DNA of 36,170 bases from contig CALFWB010000017.1 of assembly GCA_937928795.1 (NCBI GenBank), forward strand, positions 1-36,170, in the 5' to 3' direction. The position numbers and the translations under genes were made by a program. The first letter of the stretch is position 1. Every line of letters begins with the position of its first letter. The notes under the pieces were generated by a model that was given only the letters and a program-made list of their open reading frames with translations, did no database searches and had not been told where the DNA came from. Shown here one piece after another: positions 24,972 to 33,762 of the stretch. This DNA comes from an uncultured Anaerolineales bacterium. GTDB lineage: Bacteria > Chloroflexota > Anaerolineae > Anaerolineales > UBA4823.

Positions 24972-26309
24972 TTAGGCTGTTTCCAGATAGCGCTCTAGCT
25001 CCCAATCGGTAACCTTCATTCTGGATTCTTCGACCTCTGCCCACTTGGCGCGTTGGAAAGCATCATAGGTAAACGGCCCAAGCGATTCCTTTAGAACCTC
25101 ATCCTTATCCAGCTCACGCAGGGCTTCCGAAAGCGAGCCGGGCAACTCGGCAATGTTCATTTGGGCGCGCTCTTCGGGGGTAAGGTGATATACGTTGACA
25201 TTATTCAGCGGCTGCGGGCAAGGCAGTTGGCGATCGATCCCATCCAAGGCAGCCGCCAGCATAACGGTAAATGCCAGATAAGGGTTACAAGAAGGATCAG
25301 GACAGCGTAATTCGGCGCGCACCGACTTTTCACGTCCTTTGGTATATTGAGGAATGCGAATTAATGCCGAGCGGTTAATCTGCGCCCAGCCGACATAGAC
25401 AGGCGCCTCGTAACCGGGCACAAGTCGTTTATAAGAATTGACCGTCGGGGCAACAACCGCCGATAGCGCTCGGGCATGATACAACTGCCCGGCAATAAAC
25501 CCTCGACCAATGTCTGAAAGATGGTATTCATTGCCCGGATCGGAAAATAGATTTCGGCCGTCTTTGCTGAATAGAGATTGATGGCAGTGCATTCCGGAGC
25601 CATTGATGCCGAAGATCGGTTTGGGCATAAAAGAAGCCACCAAGCCATGCTGAGCAGCAATTGCTTTGACGGTATACTTGAGGGTTAGGACGTTATCCGC
25701 TGTGCGGAGGGCATCCGCATATTGGAAGTCGATCTCGTGCTGACCTAGAGCAACCTCGTGGTGCCCCATCTCAACTTCTAACCCCATGCTCGACAGCGCC
25801 TCCATAAGCTCTGTCCGCACCCGCACCGCTTCGTCGTTTGCCGAGAAATCAAAGTAACCGCCGACGTCGTGTGGCACCGGGTGAATCTGATCCGGACCGT
25901 TGCGGCGGAAGAGGAAGAATTCCGGCTCTGGACCGACATTATAAATCCAACCGCGCTGTTCAATTTTTGCCAAGATGGTTTTCAGCGTGCCGCGCGGGTC
26001 ACCTTCAAAAGGTTCACCCGAGGGAGTATAAATATCGCAAAAGACGCGCGCCCGCCGCAGCTCGGAAGGCGTCCATGGGAGAACGGCATAAGTGGAAGGG
26101 TCTAGCACGAGGCGCATATCACTCTCTTGAATACGGGCGAATCCCTCAATAGAGGAGCCATCAAACCAAACACCTTCCTCCAGGGCTTGGGCCAAGCGAT
26201 TGACTGGGATGTCCACCGACTTTACTGCGCCAGTAACATCCGTGAATTGAAGCGAGATAAATTTGACCTGATCGGCTTTGACAGTTTTGAGCATTTCTTC
26301 GGGTTTCAT
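24972..26309 (-). CDS. glnA: Glutamine synthetase type I
   Basis: A 445-residue enzyme that makes glutamine from glutamate, ammonia and ATP. The beta-grasp N-terminal domain has FTDVTGAVKSVDIP and WFDGSSIEGFARI. The catalytic domain has VGPEPEFFLF, GHHEVALGQHEIDF, NGSGMHCHQSL, NSYKRLVPGYEAP and the closing RCPDPSCNPYLAF. The length fits the GSI-alpha subgroup, which lacks the extra loop of the adenylylated GSI-beta enzymes, so control is probably by feedback. The ATG overlaps the stop of fmdB (ATGA), so glnA is probably read from the fmdB promoter and translated by coupling. A terminator follows at 24898-24942. Confidence 0.97.
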   Translation of the reverse strand: MKPEEMLKTVKADQVKFISLQFTDVTGAVKSVDIPVNRLAQALEEGVWFDGSSIEGFARIQESDMRLVLDPSTYAVLPWTPSELRRARVFCDIYTPSGEPFEGDPRGTLKTILAKIEQRGWIYNVGPEPEFFLFRRNGPDQIHPVPHDVGGYFDFSANDEAVRVRTELMEALSSMGLEVEMGHHEVALGQHEIDFQYADALRTADNVLTLKYTVKAIAAQHGLVASFMPKPIFGINGSGMHCHQSLFSKDGRNLFSDPGNEYHLSDIGRGFIAGQLYHARALSAVVAPTVNSYKRLVPGYEAPVYVGWAQINRSALIRIPQYTKGREKSVRAELRCPDPSCNPYLAFTVMLAAALDGIDRQLPCPQPLNNVNVYHLTPEERAQMNIAELPGSLSEALRELDKDEVLKESLGPFTYDAFQRAKWAEVEESRMKVTDWELERYLETA

Positions 26310-26614
26310 GGTTTCTCTCCTGATGATGTAGATTTTGCAGCCGTCTCGGTCTTCGCTGTCTCAGTATTCGATGATGCCGTAGATGACGAATGATCCCGCT
26401 CGGAGCTAGTTGAGCTGCGGCCTGCTCCGGAAGGAGAGCGATGATCCGTGGCATAAAACCCCGATCCCTTGAAGACAATCCCGACCGGCGTATAAACTTT
26501 CCGCAAAGCGTTTTTGTTGCACTCTGGACAACGAATCAAGGGAGGATCGTTGAAACTTTGTTGTTGTTCAAACCGAATCCCGCAATTTTCGCAATGATAT
26601 GTATAGATCGGCAT
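26306..26614 (-). CDS. FmdB-family zinc-ribbon protein
   Basis: A 102-residue protein. The first ~55 residues are a CxxC...CxxC zinc ribbon (Cys8, Cys11, Cys29, Cys32) with YTYHCENCGIRFE and the family segment VFKGSGFYATDH. The remaining ~45 residues are a low-complexity Ser/Thr/Glu-rich tail, common in this family. FmdB proteins are small putative regulators of unproven function. It overlaps glnA by 4 bases and has its own promoter upstream, so it may affect nitrogen genes; that is inference. A GAGAGGTG ribosome site supports the ATG at 26614. Confidence 0.88.
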   Translation of the reverse strand: MPIYTYHCENCGIRFEQQQSFNDPPLIRCPECNKNALRKVYTPVGIVFKGSGFYATDHRSPSGAGRSSTSSERDHSSSTASSNTETAKTETAAKSTSSGEKP

Positions 26615-26648
26615 CTTTCACCTCTCTTCTCACACTAAATATCAGGCT

Positions 26649-26677
26649 ATTATAGTCCTATTAAACTTTCTCGCCAA
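26649..26677 (-). promoter_or_regulatory. Promoter of fmdB-glnA
   Basis: On the minus strand TTGGCG (26672-26677) is 17 bases from a perfect TATAAT (26649-26654), about 35 bases before the fmdB ATG. Confidence 0.65.
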
Positions 26678-26721
26678 GAGGAGAAAGTAAAGTTTTGTTA
26701 ACATCAAGCTAAAGATAAACT

Positions 26722-26750
26722 TTGACATTTCACTCCCTAAGGGGTATAAT
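26722..26750 (+). promoter_or_regulatory. Consensus sigma70 promoter of the S1-domain gene
   Basis: A perfect TTGACA (26722-26727) and a perfect TATAAT (26745-26750) are exactly 17 bases apart. The leader to the ATG at 26843 is about 85 bases and holds a small hairpin (CCACCA...TGGTGG, 26793-26807). It implies strong constitutive expression. Confidence 0.9.
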
Positions 26751-26842
26751 CTCATCTCGCAATTTATAACCGTTTTATATGGACGAAATTTTCCACCATT
26801 TTGGTGGTTAACCTAACTATAGAAAGAGTGGAGAGTGGCGCT

Positions 26843-27628
26843 ATGGAAGCAAACGAGATAGCAGCCCTGACATCAGAACAGTCAATGCCTTTAGAGGGAA
26901 TCAAGCGCAAAATGAAATTTAGCGGTGTGGTCAAAAAGATCAATATCGCCGGTGCTATTGTTGATGTAGGCTTAGCCGTACCCGGCGTTGTGCACATTTC
27001 CCAATTACAGGAGGGTGAGACCAAGCGGGTGGAAGATGTAGTGCAAGTTGGACAAGAGGTTGAGGTTTGGGTGCGCAGAGTTGACCCGAAGAAACAGCGA
27101 CTTGAATTGACCATGATTAAACCCCTCGATTTAGAATGGCGTGATATTTCCAAAGGGATGGTGGTCAAAGGAAAAGTTACTCGCCTGGAAAAGTTTGGCG
27201 TCTTCGTTGACATTGGAGCCGAACGCCCTGGCTTGGTTCATATCAGCGAGATGACCCATGGATATATCAAGTCGCCCTCGGATTTGGTTAAGGAAGGCGA
27301 TGAAATTGAAGCGCAAGTACTGGAGGTCAACCGGCGCAAGAAACAAATTAAGCTCTCGATGAAAGCATTGGAAGCCCCTCCAGAACCCCCTCCACCCCCA
27401 CCGAGCAAAGCCGTGCCTGCTGAGCAAGAAGCCCCACAAGAAGCACCATCGCCCTCCTCGGCACCAGAGGGCGAACCGACCGCCATGGAGATCGCCCTGC
27501 GTGAAGCCATGGAGCGCTCCAACGTTAAGTTTGAAGGGTTGGTCGGCGTACGTAAGAAAAAGAAAAGAGCTACCGACCAACAATTCGAGCAGCTTTTTGA
27601 TCGCACCTTGCAAAATCGTCGCAAGTGA
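26843..27628 (+). CDS. S1 RNA-binding domain protein (two S1 repeats, ribosomal-protein-S1-like)
   Basis: A 261-residue protein. Two S1 OB-fold repeats are clear: residues ~20-90 (MKFSGVVKKINIAGAIVDVG, PGVVHISQLQ) and ~105-180 (GMVVKGKVTRLEKFGVFVDIG, PGLVHISEMT, QIKLSMKALE). A Pro/Glu-rich linker follows, then a basic C-terminus with KKKKRATD and NRRK. It should bind mRNA and help translation or RNA turnover, like short S1 proteins. The frame is open from TTG 26801, but the ATG at 26843 follows a GGAGAG site and the earlier start falls in a hairpin. It has a consensus promoter and a strong terminator of its own, so it is a single-gene unit. Confidence 0.88.
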   Translation: MEANEIAALTSEQSMPLEGIKRKMKFSGVVKKINIAGAIVDVGLAVPGVVHISQLQEGETKRVEDVVQVGQEVEVWVRRVDPKKQRLELTMIKPLDLEWRDISKGMVVKGKVTRLEKFGVFVDIGAERPGLVHISEMTHGYIKSPSDLVKEGDEIEAQVLEVNRRKKQIKLSMKALEAPPEPPPPPPSKAVPAEQEAPQEAPSPSSAPEGEPTAMEIALREAMERSNVKFEGLVGVRKKKKRATDQQFEQLFDRTLQNRRK

Positions 27629-27649
27629 CCGCATAGAATCCAAAAGAGG

Positions 27650-27695
27650 AATAAGCGTGGGCAAACCCACGCTTATTTTTATTTTTTTATTTTTG
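27650..27695 (+). terminator. Strong rho-independent terminator of the S1-domain gene
   Basis: AATAAGCGTGGG (27650-27661) and CCCACGCTTATT (27666-27677) form a perfect 12-bp stem with a 4-base loop, followed by a T-rich tail. It ends just before the convergent dnaK stop. Confidence 0.93.
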
Positions 27696-27696
27696 C

Positions 27697-29592
27697 TCAG
27701 GCTTCGCGGAATTCGCCTTCAACCACATCGCCTTCGCCCATATCTCTAGTAGAACGGCCGTTGCCACTAGAGGAAGCTGCACTTTGGGCTTGTTGGGCAT
27801 AGAGCTGTTGGCTGATAGCATGGAAGGCATTCTGTAGCTCTTCACTTAGACGGCGAATGCGCTCAATGTCTTCACCCTTCGCCGCTTGACGCAAATCGTT
27901 AATTTTCTGTTGAATCGACTCGCGTTCAGCGGAGGGTACTTTATCACCCAATTCGCGCAAGGTCTTCTCGGTCTGATATGCCAACTGATCAGCCGTATTG
28001 CGAGCTTCGGCTAACTCTTTGCGGCGGCGATCCTCGGCTTCGTGTTCACGGGCTTCGCGAATCATGCGTTCAATTTCGTCTTTACGCAAATTGGTTGAAG
28101 CTGTGATAGTCACTTTTTGCTCTTTGCCAGTCGCCTTGTCTTTGGCGGTGACGTTTAGAATGCCGTTGGCGTCAATGTCGAAGGTAACCTCGATCTGCGG
28201 AATGCCGCGCGGCGCCGGGGGAATGCCCTCCAGACGGAAGCGACCCAAGCTCATATTATCGGCCGCCATCGGACGTTCGCCCTGCAAAATGTGGATGTCC
28301 ACGGCGGTTTGATTGTCCTCTGCGGTCGAGAAGATCTCGCTGCGCCGCACAGGGATGGTCGTATTGCGCTCGATGAGGGTCGTCATTACCCCACCTAGCG
28401 TTTCCACGCCCAACGACAGCGGCGTGACATCCAGCAACAGCACATCCTTGACTTCACCGGCTAAAACACCGCCTTGAATGGCAGCACCCACAGCTACGAC
28501 CTCATCTGGATTGACTCCTTTGTGCGGCTCTTTATTGGTGAGCGATCGCACTAGGTCTTGCACCATCGGCATGCGCGTTGCTCCACCAACCAAGACCACT
28601 TCATCGACATCGGAGGCTTTCAAACCGGCATCGTTCAAAGCGGCGTTGAAAGGACCGCGCAGACGGGCAACCAAATCTTCCGTCAGTTGTTCAAACTTTG
28701 CTCGCGTGAGCTTCATCTGCAGATGCTTTGGACCAGAAGCATCTGCAGTGATGTAGGGCAGGTTAATTTCGGTTTCCATCACGCTGGAAAGCTCGATTTT
28801 GGCTTTCTCAGCAGCCTCGCGCAGGCGTTGCAGAGCTTGGCGATCGGTCCGCAAATCAATGCCGTGTTCTTTCTTGAACTCATCGGCTACCCAATTGACA
28901 ATGCGCTCATCCCAGTCATCGCCGCCTAGATGGGTATCGCCATTGGTCGCTTTGACCTCGATCACCCCATCCCCGACTTCGAGGATGCTCACATCAAAGG
29001 TGCCCCCACCGAGGTCAAAGACCAAGATGGTTTCGTTCTCTTTCTTGTCCAGTCCATATGCCAAAGCAGCCGCAGTTGGCTCGTTGATGATGCGCAAAAC
29101 CTCCAAACCGGCAATTCGCCCAGCGTCTTTCGTGGCTTGACGTTGGCTATCGTTGAAGTAAGCTGGAACGGTAATAACGGCCTTGGTAACAGCTTCGCCG
29201 AGATAAGCTTCAGCATCGGCTTTTAGTTTGGCAAGGATCATGGCAGAGATTTCTTGTGGGCTATATTCTCGCCCCGTTACTGGGATTTGCACTCGGGCAT
29301 CATTAGCCGGACCGCGCACAACTCGATAGGAGACCATCTTGCGCTCGGTTTCGACTTCATCGAAGCGTCGTCCCATAAAGCGTTTGATCGAGTAAATGGT
29401 ATTCTCAGGGTTGATCACCGCCTGTCGTTTGGCGGTCTGTCCAACCAAGCGCTCGCCATTTTTGTTGAAAGCAACCACCGATGGGCACAAACGGCCTCCT
29501 TCAGCCGTTGGAATTACGGTCGGGTCACCGCCTTCCATCACAGCCACCACACTGTTGGTTGTTCCAAGGTCGATACCAATAATTTTCGACAT
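27697..29592 (-). CDS. dnaK: Chaperone protein DnaK (Hsp70)
   Basis: A 631-residue Hsp70. The ATPase domain has [18 protein letters not shown] at the N-terminus, the phosphate-binding [19 protein letters not shown], and [12 protein letters not shown] near 335. The linker and substrate domain follow ([19 protein letters not shown], then [17 protein letters not shown]), then the helical lid and the C-terminal [10 protein letters not shown]. It folds proteins with DnaJ and GrpE, neither of which is in the window, so dnaK stands alone. The ATG follows an AGGAGAG site. No CIRCE element is seen upstream, so heat control may use other sites (see 29626-29763). Confidence 0.98.
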   Translation of the reverse strand: MSKIIGIDLGTTNSVVAVMEGGDPTVIPTAEGGRLCPSVVAFNKNGERLVGQTAKRQAVINPENTIYSIKRFMGRRFDEVETERKMVSYRVVRGPANDARVQIPVTGREYSPQEISAMILAKLKADAEAYLGEAVTKAVITVPAYFNDSQRQATKDAGRIAGLEVLRIINEPTAAALAYGLDKKENETILVFDLGGGTFDVSILEVGDGVIEVKATNGDTHLGGDDWDERIVNWVADEFKKEHGIDLRTDRQALQRLREAAEKAKIELSSVMETEINLPYITADASGPKHLQMKLTRAKFEQLTEDLVARLRGPFNAALNDAGLKASDVDEVVLVGGATRMPMVQDLVRSLTNKEPHKGVNPDEVVAVGAAIQGGVLAGEVKDVLLLDVTPLSLGVETLGGVMTTLIERNTTIPVRRSEIFSTAEDNQTAVDIHILQGERPMAADNMSLGRFRLEGIPPAPRGIPQIEVTFDIDANGILNVTAKDKATGKEQKVTITASTNLRKDEIERMIREAREHEAEDRRRKELAEARNTADQLAYQTEKTLRELGDKVPSAERESIQQKINDLRQAAKGEDIERIRRLSEELQNAFHAISQQLYAQQAQSAASSSGNGRSTRDMGEGDVVEGEFREA

Positions 29593-29744
29593 AATTCTCT
29601 CCTCTCTTCTTTAGTTTGGGTTCAATCTTGCTATAGGTTAATCTATCTATGCAAGAAATTCGTTAACAAAGCATAGGAAACTTGTTGATCTCTCGCCTCG
29701 TGGAAGGGCAAAAACATGTGCGAAACGATTTTGTAAATTTTTAA

Positions 29745-29763
29745 GACTTAACCGTATTAAGTC
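29745..29763. promoter_or_regulatory. Perfect 7-5-7 inverted repeat upstream of dnaK
   Basis: GACTTAA and TTAAGTC are exact inverted arms around CCGTA. It resembles an operator but not CIRCE, which has 9-bp arms. The regulator is unknown. Confidence 0.45.
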
Positions 29764-29947
29764 CCATTAACGTGCAGGGCTTATTCCTCGACCCCCCATA
29801 TATAGGGGTAGAAGAATGACAATTTTCTATCCATAGGCTGTTCTTTCTCAATAAAAATTTCAAAAAATTAATTCCTGCACGATCAAGTTTCATAAATCAA
29901 CAACCTTAAAAAATCTAATTTTTTTAGCCAAGCGTAGAGTAAACGTC

Positions 29948-29976
29948 TTGCACAGAAATAGGTTTTTTTGTAAAAT
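29948..29976 (+). promoter_or_regulatory. Promoter of dnaA
   Basis: TTGCAC (29948-29953) and TAAAAT (29971-29976) are exactly 17 bases apart, each near consensus. The leader to the ATG at 30135 is about 150 bases. Confidence 0.65.
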
Positions 29977-30134
29977 GCCTCTGACACAACAAACGCCCAC
30001 AAAAATTTGTTGATCAACGCCAACCAGTAAGCTAGACGAAACCTGCAGATAACTTTGAGAGTACTCCCGTTGGATGGGAAAACTGGGAGAGGGTGATGTG
30101 TCGCGCAACTCTAAATTGCGAGGAGGACACGACG

Positions 30135-31481
30135 ATGAAAGCCGAACAAGCTTGGCAAGCTGCAATGGGACAACTGCAAATCGAAATGCCGCGGGCTGCT
30201 TTTGACACTTGGGTGCGTTACGCAGAATTCCTTACCTACGAAGATGGCTGTTTCATCATCGGCGCTCCCAATGCTTATGCCTGCGATTGGTTGCAGAGCC
30301 GTCTGAGCGGCGCTGTCAGCCGCCTTTTAAGCGGTTTAATGGGGCGCTCGGTGCAAGTGCGTTTCACGGTTTGGCAAAATCCGACCTACCAAGAAGGAGT
30401 AAGAGAGGATGAAATTGAACTTGCCCCTCTTACAGTAACAAGCCTCGCTCCTAATAGCAGTCTAAACCCTCGCTATACGTTTGACAATTACGTGGTAGGC
30501 GCCAACAACCGCCTTGCACATGCTGCTTCCCTAGCTGTGGCGGACCGACCAGCAATTGCTTACAATCCCCTTTTCATCTACGGTGGAGTGGGGCTAGGGA
30601 AAACCCATTTGCTTCACGCCATTGGAAACGTCTGCCATGAGCGGAGTTTGCAAGTTCTCTATGTCTCTGCCGAAGAGTTCACTAATGACTTAATCAACGC
30701 CATTCGATCTCAGAACACACAAACCTTCCGTGAAAAATATCGCCGCATTGATGTCTTGCTGGTCGACGATATTCAATTCATTGCCGGAAAAGAGTCCACT
30801 CAAGAAGAGTTCTTTCACACCTTTAATACGCTTCATGGACAAAACAAACAAATCGTCATTTCTTCCGATCGGCCACCAAAAGCCTTGGTGACCCTAGAAG
30901 AGCGCTTACGCTCACGGGTGGAATGGGGATTGACCGTGGACATTCAACCCCCCGATCTTGAAACCCGCATTGCCATCCTGCGCCATAAGGCTGAGAGAAA
31001 TGGATATGCGATTCCGAGTGAGTGCGTTGAAGGCATTGCGCGCCGAGTTCAGTCTAATGTTCGCGAACTTGAGGGTGTCCTCAATCGGGTTGCTGCTTAT
31101 GCACAACTTAGCGGTGCGCCGATCACTCCACAATTAATTGATACGGTGTTAAGTGATTTCTTGCCTTATCGCCAAGAGATCAACCCTGAGGAGGTTATTG
31201 AAACCATCTGTCAAATCTATCATATTCCGCGTCAGAGGTTGCTGAGCGCCGAACGAAGTCGAGAGGTTGCCCTGCCACGCCAAATTGCGATGTATCTGCT
31301 GCACAAAGAGGCTCAGTGCTCTCTGCCGCAAATCGGTGAACTTTTGGGCGGGCGGGATCACACCACCGTGCTATATGGCTGCGAGAAGATCGAGGATTTA
31401 CTCGATCGAGATGAGCAATTGCGTCGCCAAGTGAATCAAATTCGCCAACAACTTTTCCAAAAGGCGATCTTTCAACGATAG
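30135..31481 (+). CDS. dnaA: Chromosomal replication initiator protein DnaA
   Basis: A 448-residue protein that binds DnaA boxes and opens the replication origin. Domain I is residues ~1-75 (WQAAMGQLQIEMPRAAFDTW), then a short linker. The AAA+ domain starts near 110 (NPRYTFDNYVVGANNRLAHA), with Walker A GGVGLGKT (150-157), Walker B LLVDDIQF and the sensor segments VTLEERLRSRVEWGL. Domain IV carries the DnaA-box signature GGRDHTTVLYGCEKI. The frame opens at 30093, but the ATG at 30135 has GAGGAGG before it and gives the normal N-terminus. It is not followed by dnaN or recF, which is unusual; the next gene is convergent. Confidence 0.97.
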   Translation: MKAEQAWQAAMGQLQIEMPRAAFDTWVRYAEFLTYEDGCFIIGAPNAYACDWLQSRLSGAVSRLLSGLMGRSVQVRFTVWQNPTYQEGVREDEIELAPLTVTSLAPNSSLNPRYTFDNYVVGANNRLAHAASLAVADRPAIAYNPLFIYGGVGLGKTHLLHAIGNVCHERSLQVLYVSAEEFTNDLINAIRSQNTQTFREKYRRIDVLLVDDIQFIAGKESTQEEFFHTFNTLHGQNKQIVISSDRPPKALVTLEERLRSRVEWGLTVDIQPPDLETRIAILRHKAERNGYAIPSECVEGIARRVQSNVRELEGVLNRVAAYAQLSGAPITPQLIDTVLSDFLPYRQEINPEEVIETICQIYHIPRQRLLSAERSREVALPRQIAMYLLHKEAQCSLPQIGELLGGRDHTTVLYGCEKIEDLLDRDEQLRRQVNQIRQQLFQKAIFQR

Positions 31482-31795
31482 CGTATTCCTTTTACAAGCG
31501 GCGATTAGCTCTTAACCCATTCACCATTCCTCAAGAGCTTGCAGAGGCAGCAATTCTCAATTTGCATATTTGTTCGCCTCTTGGCAAAATGGAGCGGATT
31601 TCCGTAACATAGGCTTCAGCCTGTGTCTCGCTTCCACAAGCTAAGGCTTATCTTACTGTACAGTGGAAGCTTACGTACCCGTTGAACAACAACGCCAAGC
31701 AGGAATTGAATCAACCGTCTAGCACCCCAGTGCTTCCAATTGCAACCGCTTTGCCTCAATTTTCCAAATCGGATGGTTGCATCTGACGGAGGATT
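31482..31795. other. Intergenic region after dnaA with hairpins
   Basis: About 310 bases without a convincing gene. It holds an imperfect 17-bp-arm hairpin (31609-31651), a perfect 10-bp palindrome ACTGTACAGT (31655-31664), and AGCAC/GTGCT arms near 31721. No T-rich terminator and no consensus DnaA boxes are seen. Confidence 0.5.
31609..31651. repeat. REP-like imperfect hairpin downstream of dnaA
   Basis: ATAGGCTTCAGCCTGTG (31609-31625) pairs with CACAAGCTAAGGCTTAT (31635-31651) with two wobbles and two mismatches over 17 positions, around a 9-base loop. It may be a dispersed repeat or a weak terminator. Confidence 0.5.
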
Positions 31796-31927
31796 ATGTC
31801 TAAATTTCGAACTGCTGTTGCAGAGGACGGGACAATGAACCCTGATAGCGAATCGTCAACTGTTAACGGGCGCGAGTCATTGCAAGGTATATTTGCGGCA
31901 CAAGCTCTCAGCGGTAAAGGTCGCTAA
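31796..31927 (+). CDS. Possible 43-residue small protein
   Basis: A short frame from ATG with a perfect GGAGG ribosome site five bases away. The peptide starts MSKFRTAVAEDGTMN and ends ALSGKGR; it resembles nothing I know. It overlaps the 3' end of the facing acyl-CoA dehydrogenase by 51 bases. The good ribosome site is the only support; it may be chance or the remnant of a gene. Confidence 0.2.
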   Translation: MSKFRTAVAEDGTMNPDSESSTVNGRESLQGIFAAQALSGKGR

Positions 31928-33334
31928 GCGGTGAAAAACCACCTCGCTTTGGGCTTCTTTCTCTTCAGGTGGCAAGCTTAGCAGTTGCTCTACCTGAAAA
32001 ACCATCTCTTCATAAGCCTGCGGTTCTGCAAAGGGGGCAAGGTAATCAAACAGGTGTTCATGGGCGCGTTTGCGCTCCATCGCTTCGAGCCCATCCAAAA
32101 TCTGGCGTTGCGGTGTTCCTTCCCAGATCGGCAGGATCATAGCTTCTCGCAGCCAGCGTTCAACGCCGTATTCGGCAAGCACGCCCATCCCGCCATACAC
32201 TTCCATGGCCCATTTTGCACTTTGCACAGCCATCTCAGCAGTGAGGTATTTCGCCAGATGAGCAATAAGGCGGAAGAGATGATAGCGCGAAGGGTAAGGA
32301 TGTTTCTCGCGCCAGACCGACTCGAGCAACTGAACCGCTTCCCAAGCTAGACAGAAAGATTGTTTGTGCAGTTCCATCCACTCTTCAAGTTGTTTACGGA
32401 GGAGGGGATGGTCCCTAATCGGTTTACCGAAGGCAATTCGTTGGGCTGCAAAATCGGCTGCGCCGGAAAGGGCGCGCTGCATCAGAGCCACACTGCCAAC
32501 ACTGTTGGCTACCCGCGAGAGGTTTAGGGTTTCAAGGATCAAATAAATCCCTTGTTCGGGTTGCCCCAAAAGATAGGCTTCGCTATCTTGCAGTTCCACT
32601 TCACCGGTTGGTACGCTGCGCGTGCCAATTTTATCTTTGAGGCGACGGATGGTGTAATTCAAACTGCCATCCGGGCGATAGCGCGGCAGCAGGAAAAGTG
32701 AGAGACCGCGCACGTTTTGCAAAGCACTCTCCCGCCGAGCAGCGACAACCGCCAAATCAGCGCCAACGTTGCTTGCAAAATATTTTTCGCCGTTGAGCCG
32801 CCAACCTGACGAGGTCTGTCGGGCGATTGTCTGGACATGGCTACCCAAATCCGAGCCACCGCCGACTTCAGTCATCCATGTTGCTCCTTGCCAAACCGAG
32901 TCATCTTTGCGCAGCAGAGGCGGCAAGAATTTTTCTTTCACCGCTAGCTCGCCGTATTTTTCTAATGGGACAGCGGTGGAAAGTGAAACCGTGTAGGGGC
33001 AATACATGCCGGGGTCATAATACGCAGTGATGTAGCCCAGCAGATAGCAATCGGCTAACGAACCGCCCTCAAACGCACGCCAGACGGCTCCCGCTTTATA
33101 CCCCTGCCGCAAGGCATACCAGTAAGCAGGAGGGTAAAGAATTTCATCGATGCGTTTACCCAGCACATCGAACATGCGCACCCATGGCGTACCTGCTCGA
33201 TCGACTTGGGTGGAGATCTCTACCCCTTCAGCTCTCCACCAATCTTCGTAGCCTTGCAAGACCGGAAAAAGCGGTAGTTCTCCCAACATTTTTTGCAGGA
33301 AAGTAGTAGGTGATTTCAACACATTAGCATCCAT
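31877..33334 (-). CDS. Acyl-CoA dehydrogenase, AidB-like
   Basis: A 485-residue flavoprotein. Hallmarks are ATWMTEVGGGSDLG (FAD-binding strand), LNGEKYFASNVGADLAVVAAR, LSLFLLPRYRPDGSLNY, RLKDKIGTRSVPTGEVEL, a helical part with QRIAFGKPIRDHPLLRKQL, and the C-terminal YGGMGVLAEYGVERWLREAMILPIWEGTPQRQILD. These blocks match AidB and related broad acyl-CoA dehydrogenases more than short-chain enzymes. It would oxidise an acyl-CoA using FAD; AidB itself is linked to DNA alkylation response, but this copy has no such context here. A GGGAGTGA site supports the ATG. It lies 41 bases after the HEPN gene on the same strand, perhaps by chance. Confidence 0.9.
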   Translation of the reverse strand: MDANVLKSPTTFLQKMLGELPLFPVLQGYEDWWRAEGVEISTQVDRAGTPWVRMFDVLGKRIDEILYPPAYWYALRQGYKAGAVWRAFEGGSLADCYLLGYITAYYDPGMYCPYTVSLSTAVPLEKYGELAVKEKFLPPLLRKDDSVWQGATWMTEVGGGSDLGSHVQTIARQTSSGWRLNGEKYFASNVGADLAVVAARRESALQNVRGLSLFLLPRYRPDGSLNYTIRRLKDKIGTRSVPTGEVELQDSEAYLLGQPEQGIYLILETLNLSRVANSVGSVALMQRALSGAADFAAQRIAFGKPIRDHPLLRKQLEEWMELHKQSFCLAWEAVQLLESVWREKHPYPSRYHLFRLIAHLAKYLTAEMAVQSAKWAMEVYGGMGVLAEYGVERWLREAMILPIWEGTPQRQILDGLEAMERKRAHEHLFDYLAPFAEPQAYEEMVFQVEQLLSLPPEEKEAQSEVVFHRLATFTAESLCRKYTLQ

Positions 33335-33375
33335 TCGTCACTCCCTTTATGCTCTGCGGAAGAGAACCAAAAAAT

Positions 33376-33762
33376 CTACGGATCTAACCGTAACCACTTT
33401 CTGGCAAACCTGCGCACCGTTTTGGCGATCTCTAGCGCTTCGCGGGCTTCCTCAAGCGTGGGCTCCTCGCCAGGATAACGAGAAGCAACTGCATAATCAG
33501 AAAGTAAAGTAAGCAATTTTGGAGAAAAGCCCGTCAAAATCCCAGCTTGTTCACATAACGAGTTTAGGGTAGGGAGATCGTGGGTTTTCGGGAAAGTCAG
33601 GTCTCTGGAAAGCAATAGGGCTTTGAAATATTTTTCAGCGCTCTGTTGTGCATGGAAACAAATCGCTCGGATGGGTTTACGCTTGCGGCGCAATAATGAG
33701 GCAGTCAGGCGATAGTCTTCTTCGGCGTAACGTGCCCAAATCTGCGGATCATCCACGTTCAT
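33376..33762 (-). CDS. HEPN-domain ribonuclease toxin, module 2
   Basis: A 128-residue all-helical HEPN protein. The RX4H motif is in RAICFHAQQSAEKYFKALL, and KTHDLPTLN is the usual second signature. HEPN partners of MNT genes cleave RNA and are inactivated by AMPylation of a nearby Tyr, as in HepT/MntA; KYF here is a candidate. The start is the ATG at 33762 (a TTG lies at 33771), which overlaps the MNT gene by 14 bases, exactly as in the other module. Its last 92 bases are identical to those of the HEPN gene at 34205-34588. Confidence 0.88.
   Translation of the reverse strand: MNVDDPQIWARYAEEDYRLTASLLRRKRKPIRAICFHAQQSAEKYFKALLLSRDLTFPKTHDLPTLNSLCEQAGILTGFSPKLLTLLSDYAVASRYPGEEPTLEEAREALEIAKTVRRFARKWLRLDP
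33390..33481. repeat. 92-bp identical block, HEPN 3' end (copy 2)
   Basis: Identical at every position to 34216-34307. It encodes the last ~27 residues and tail of the HEPN protein. Confidence 0.95.

Larger units (their letters stand above)
29593..30134. other. Divergent dnaK-dnaA intergenic region with inverted repeats
   Basis: This 542-base AT-rich gap holds the control regions of both genes. Visible elements: an imperfect inverted repeat at 29626-29654 (CTTGC...GCAAG ends), a perfect 7-5-7 repeat at 29745-29763 (GACTTAA/TTAAGTC), an ACCCC/GGGGT repeat around an AT core at 29791-29809, the dnaA promoter, and the palindrome GTTGATCAAC near 30010. No good TTATNCACA DnaA box was found. Confidence 0.6.

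Noticed and set aside
29593..30134. oriC in the dnaK-dnaA gap
   Set aside because: AT-rich and next to dnaA, but the best DnaA-box-like sites have two or more mismatches and do not cluster.
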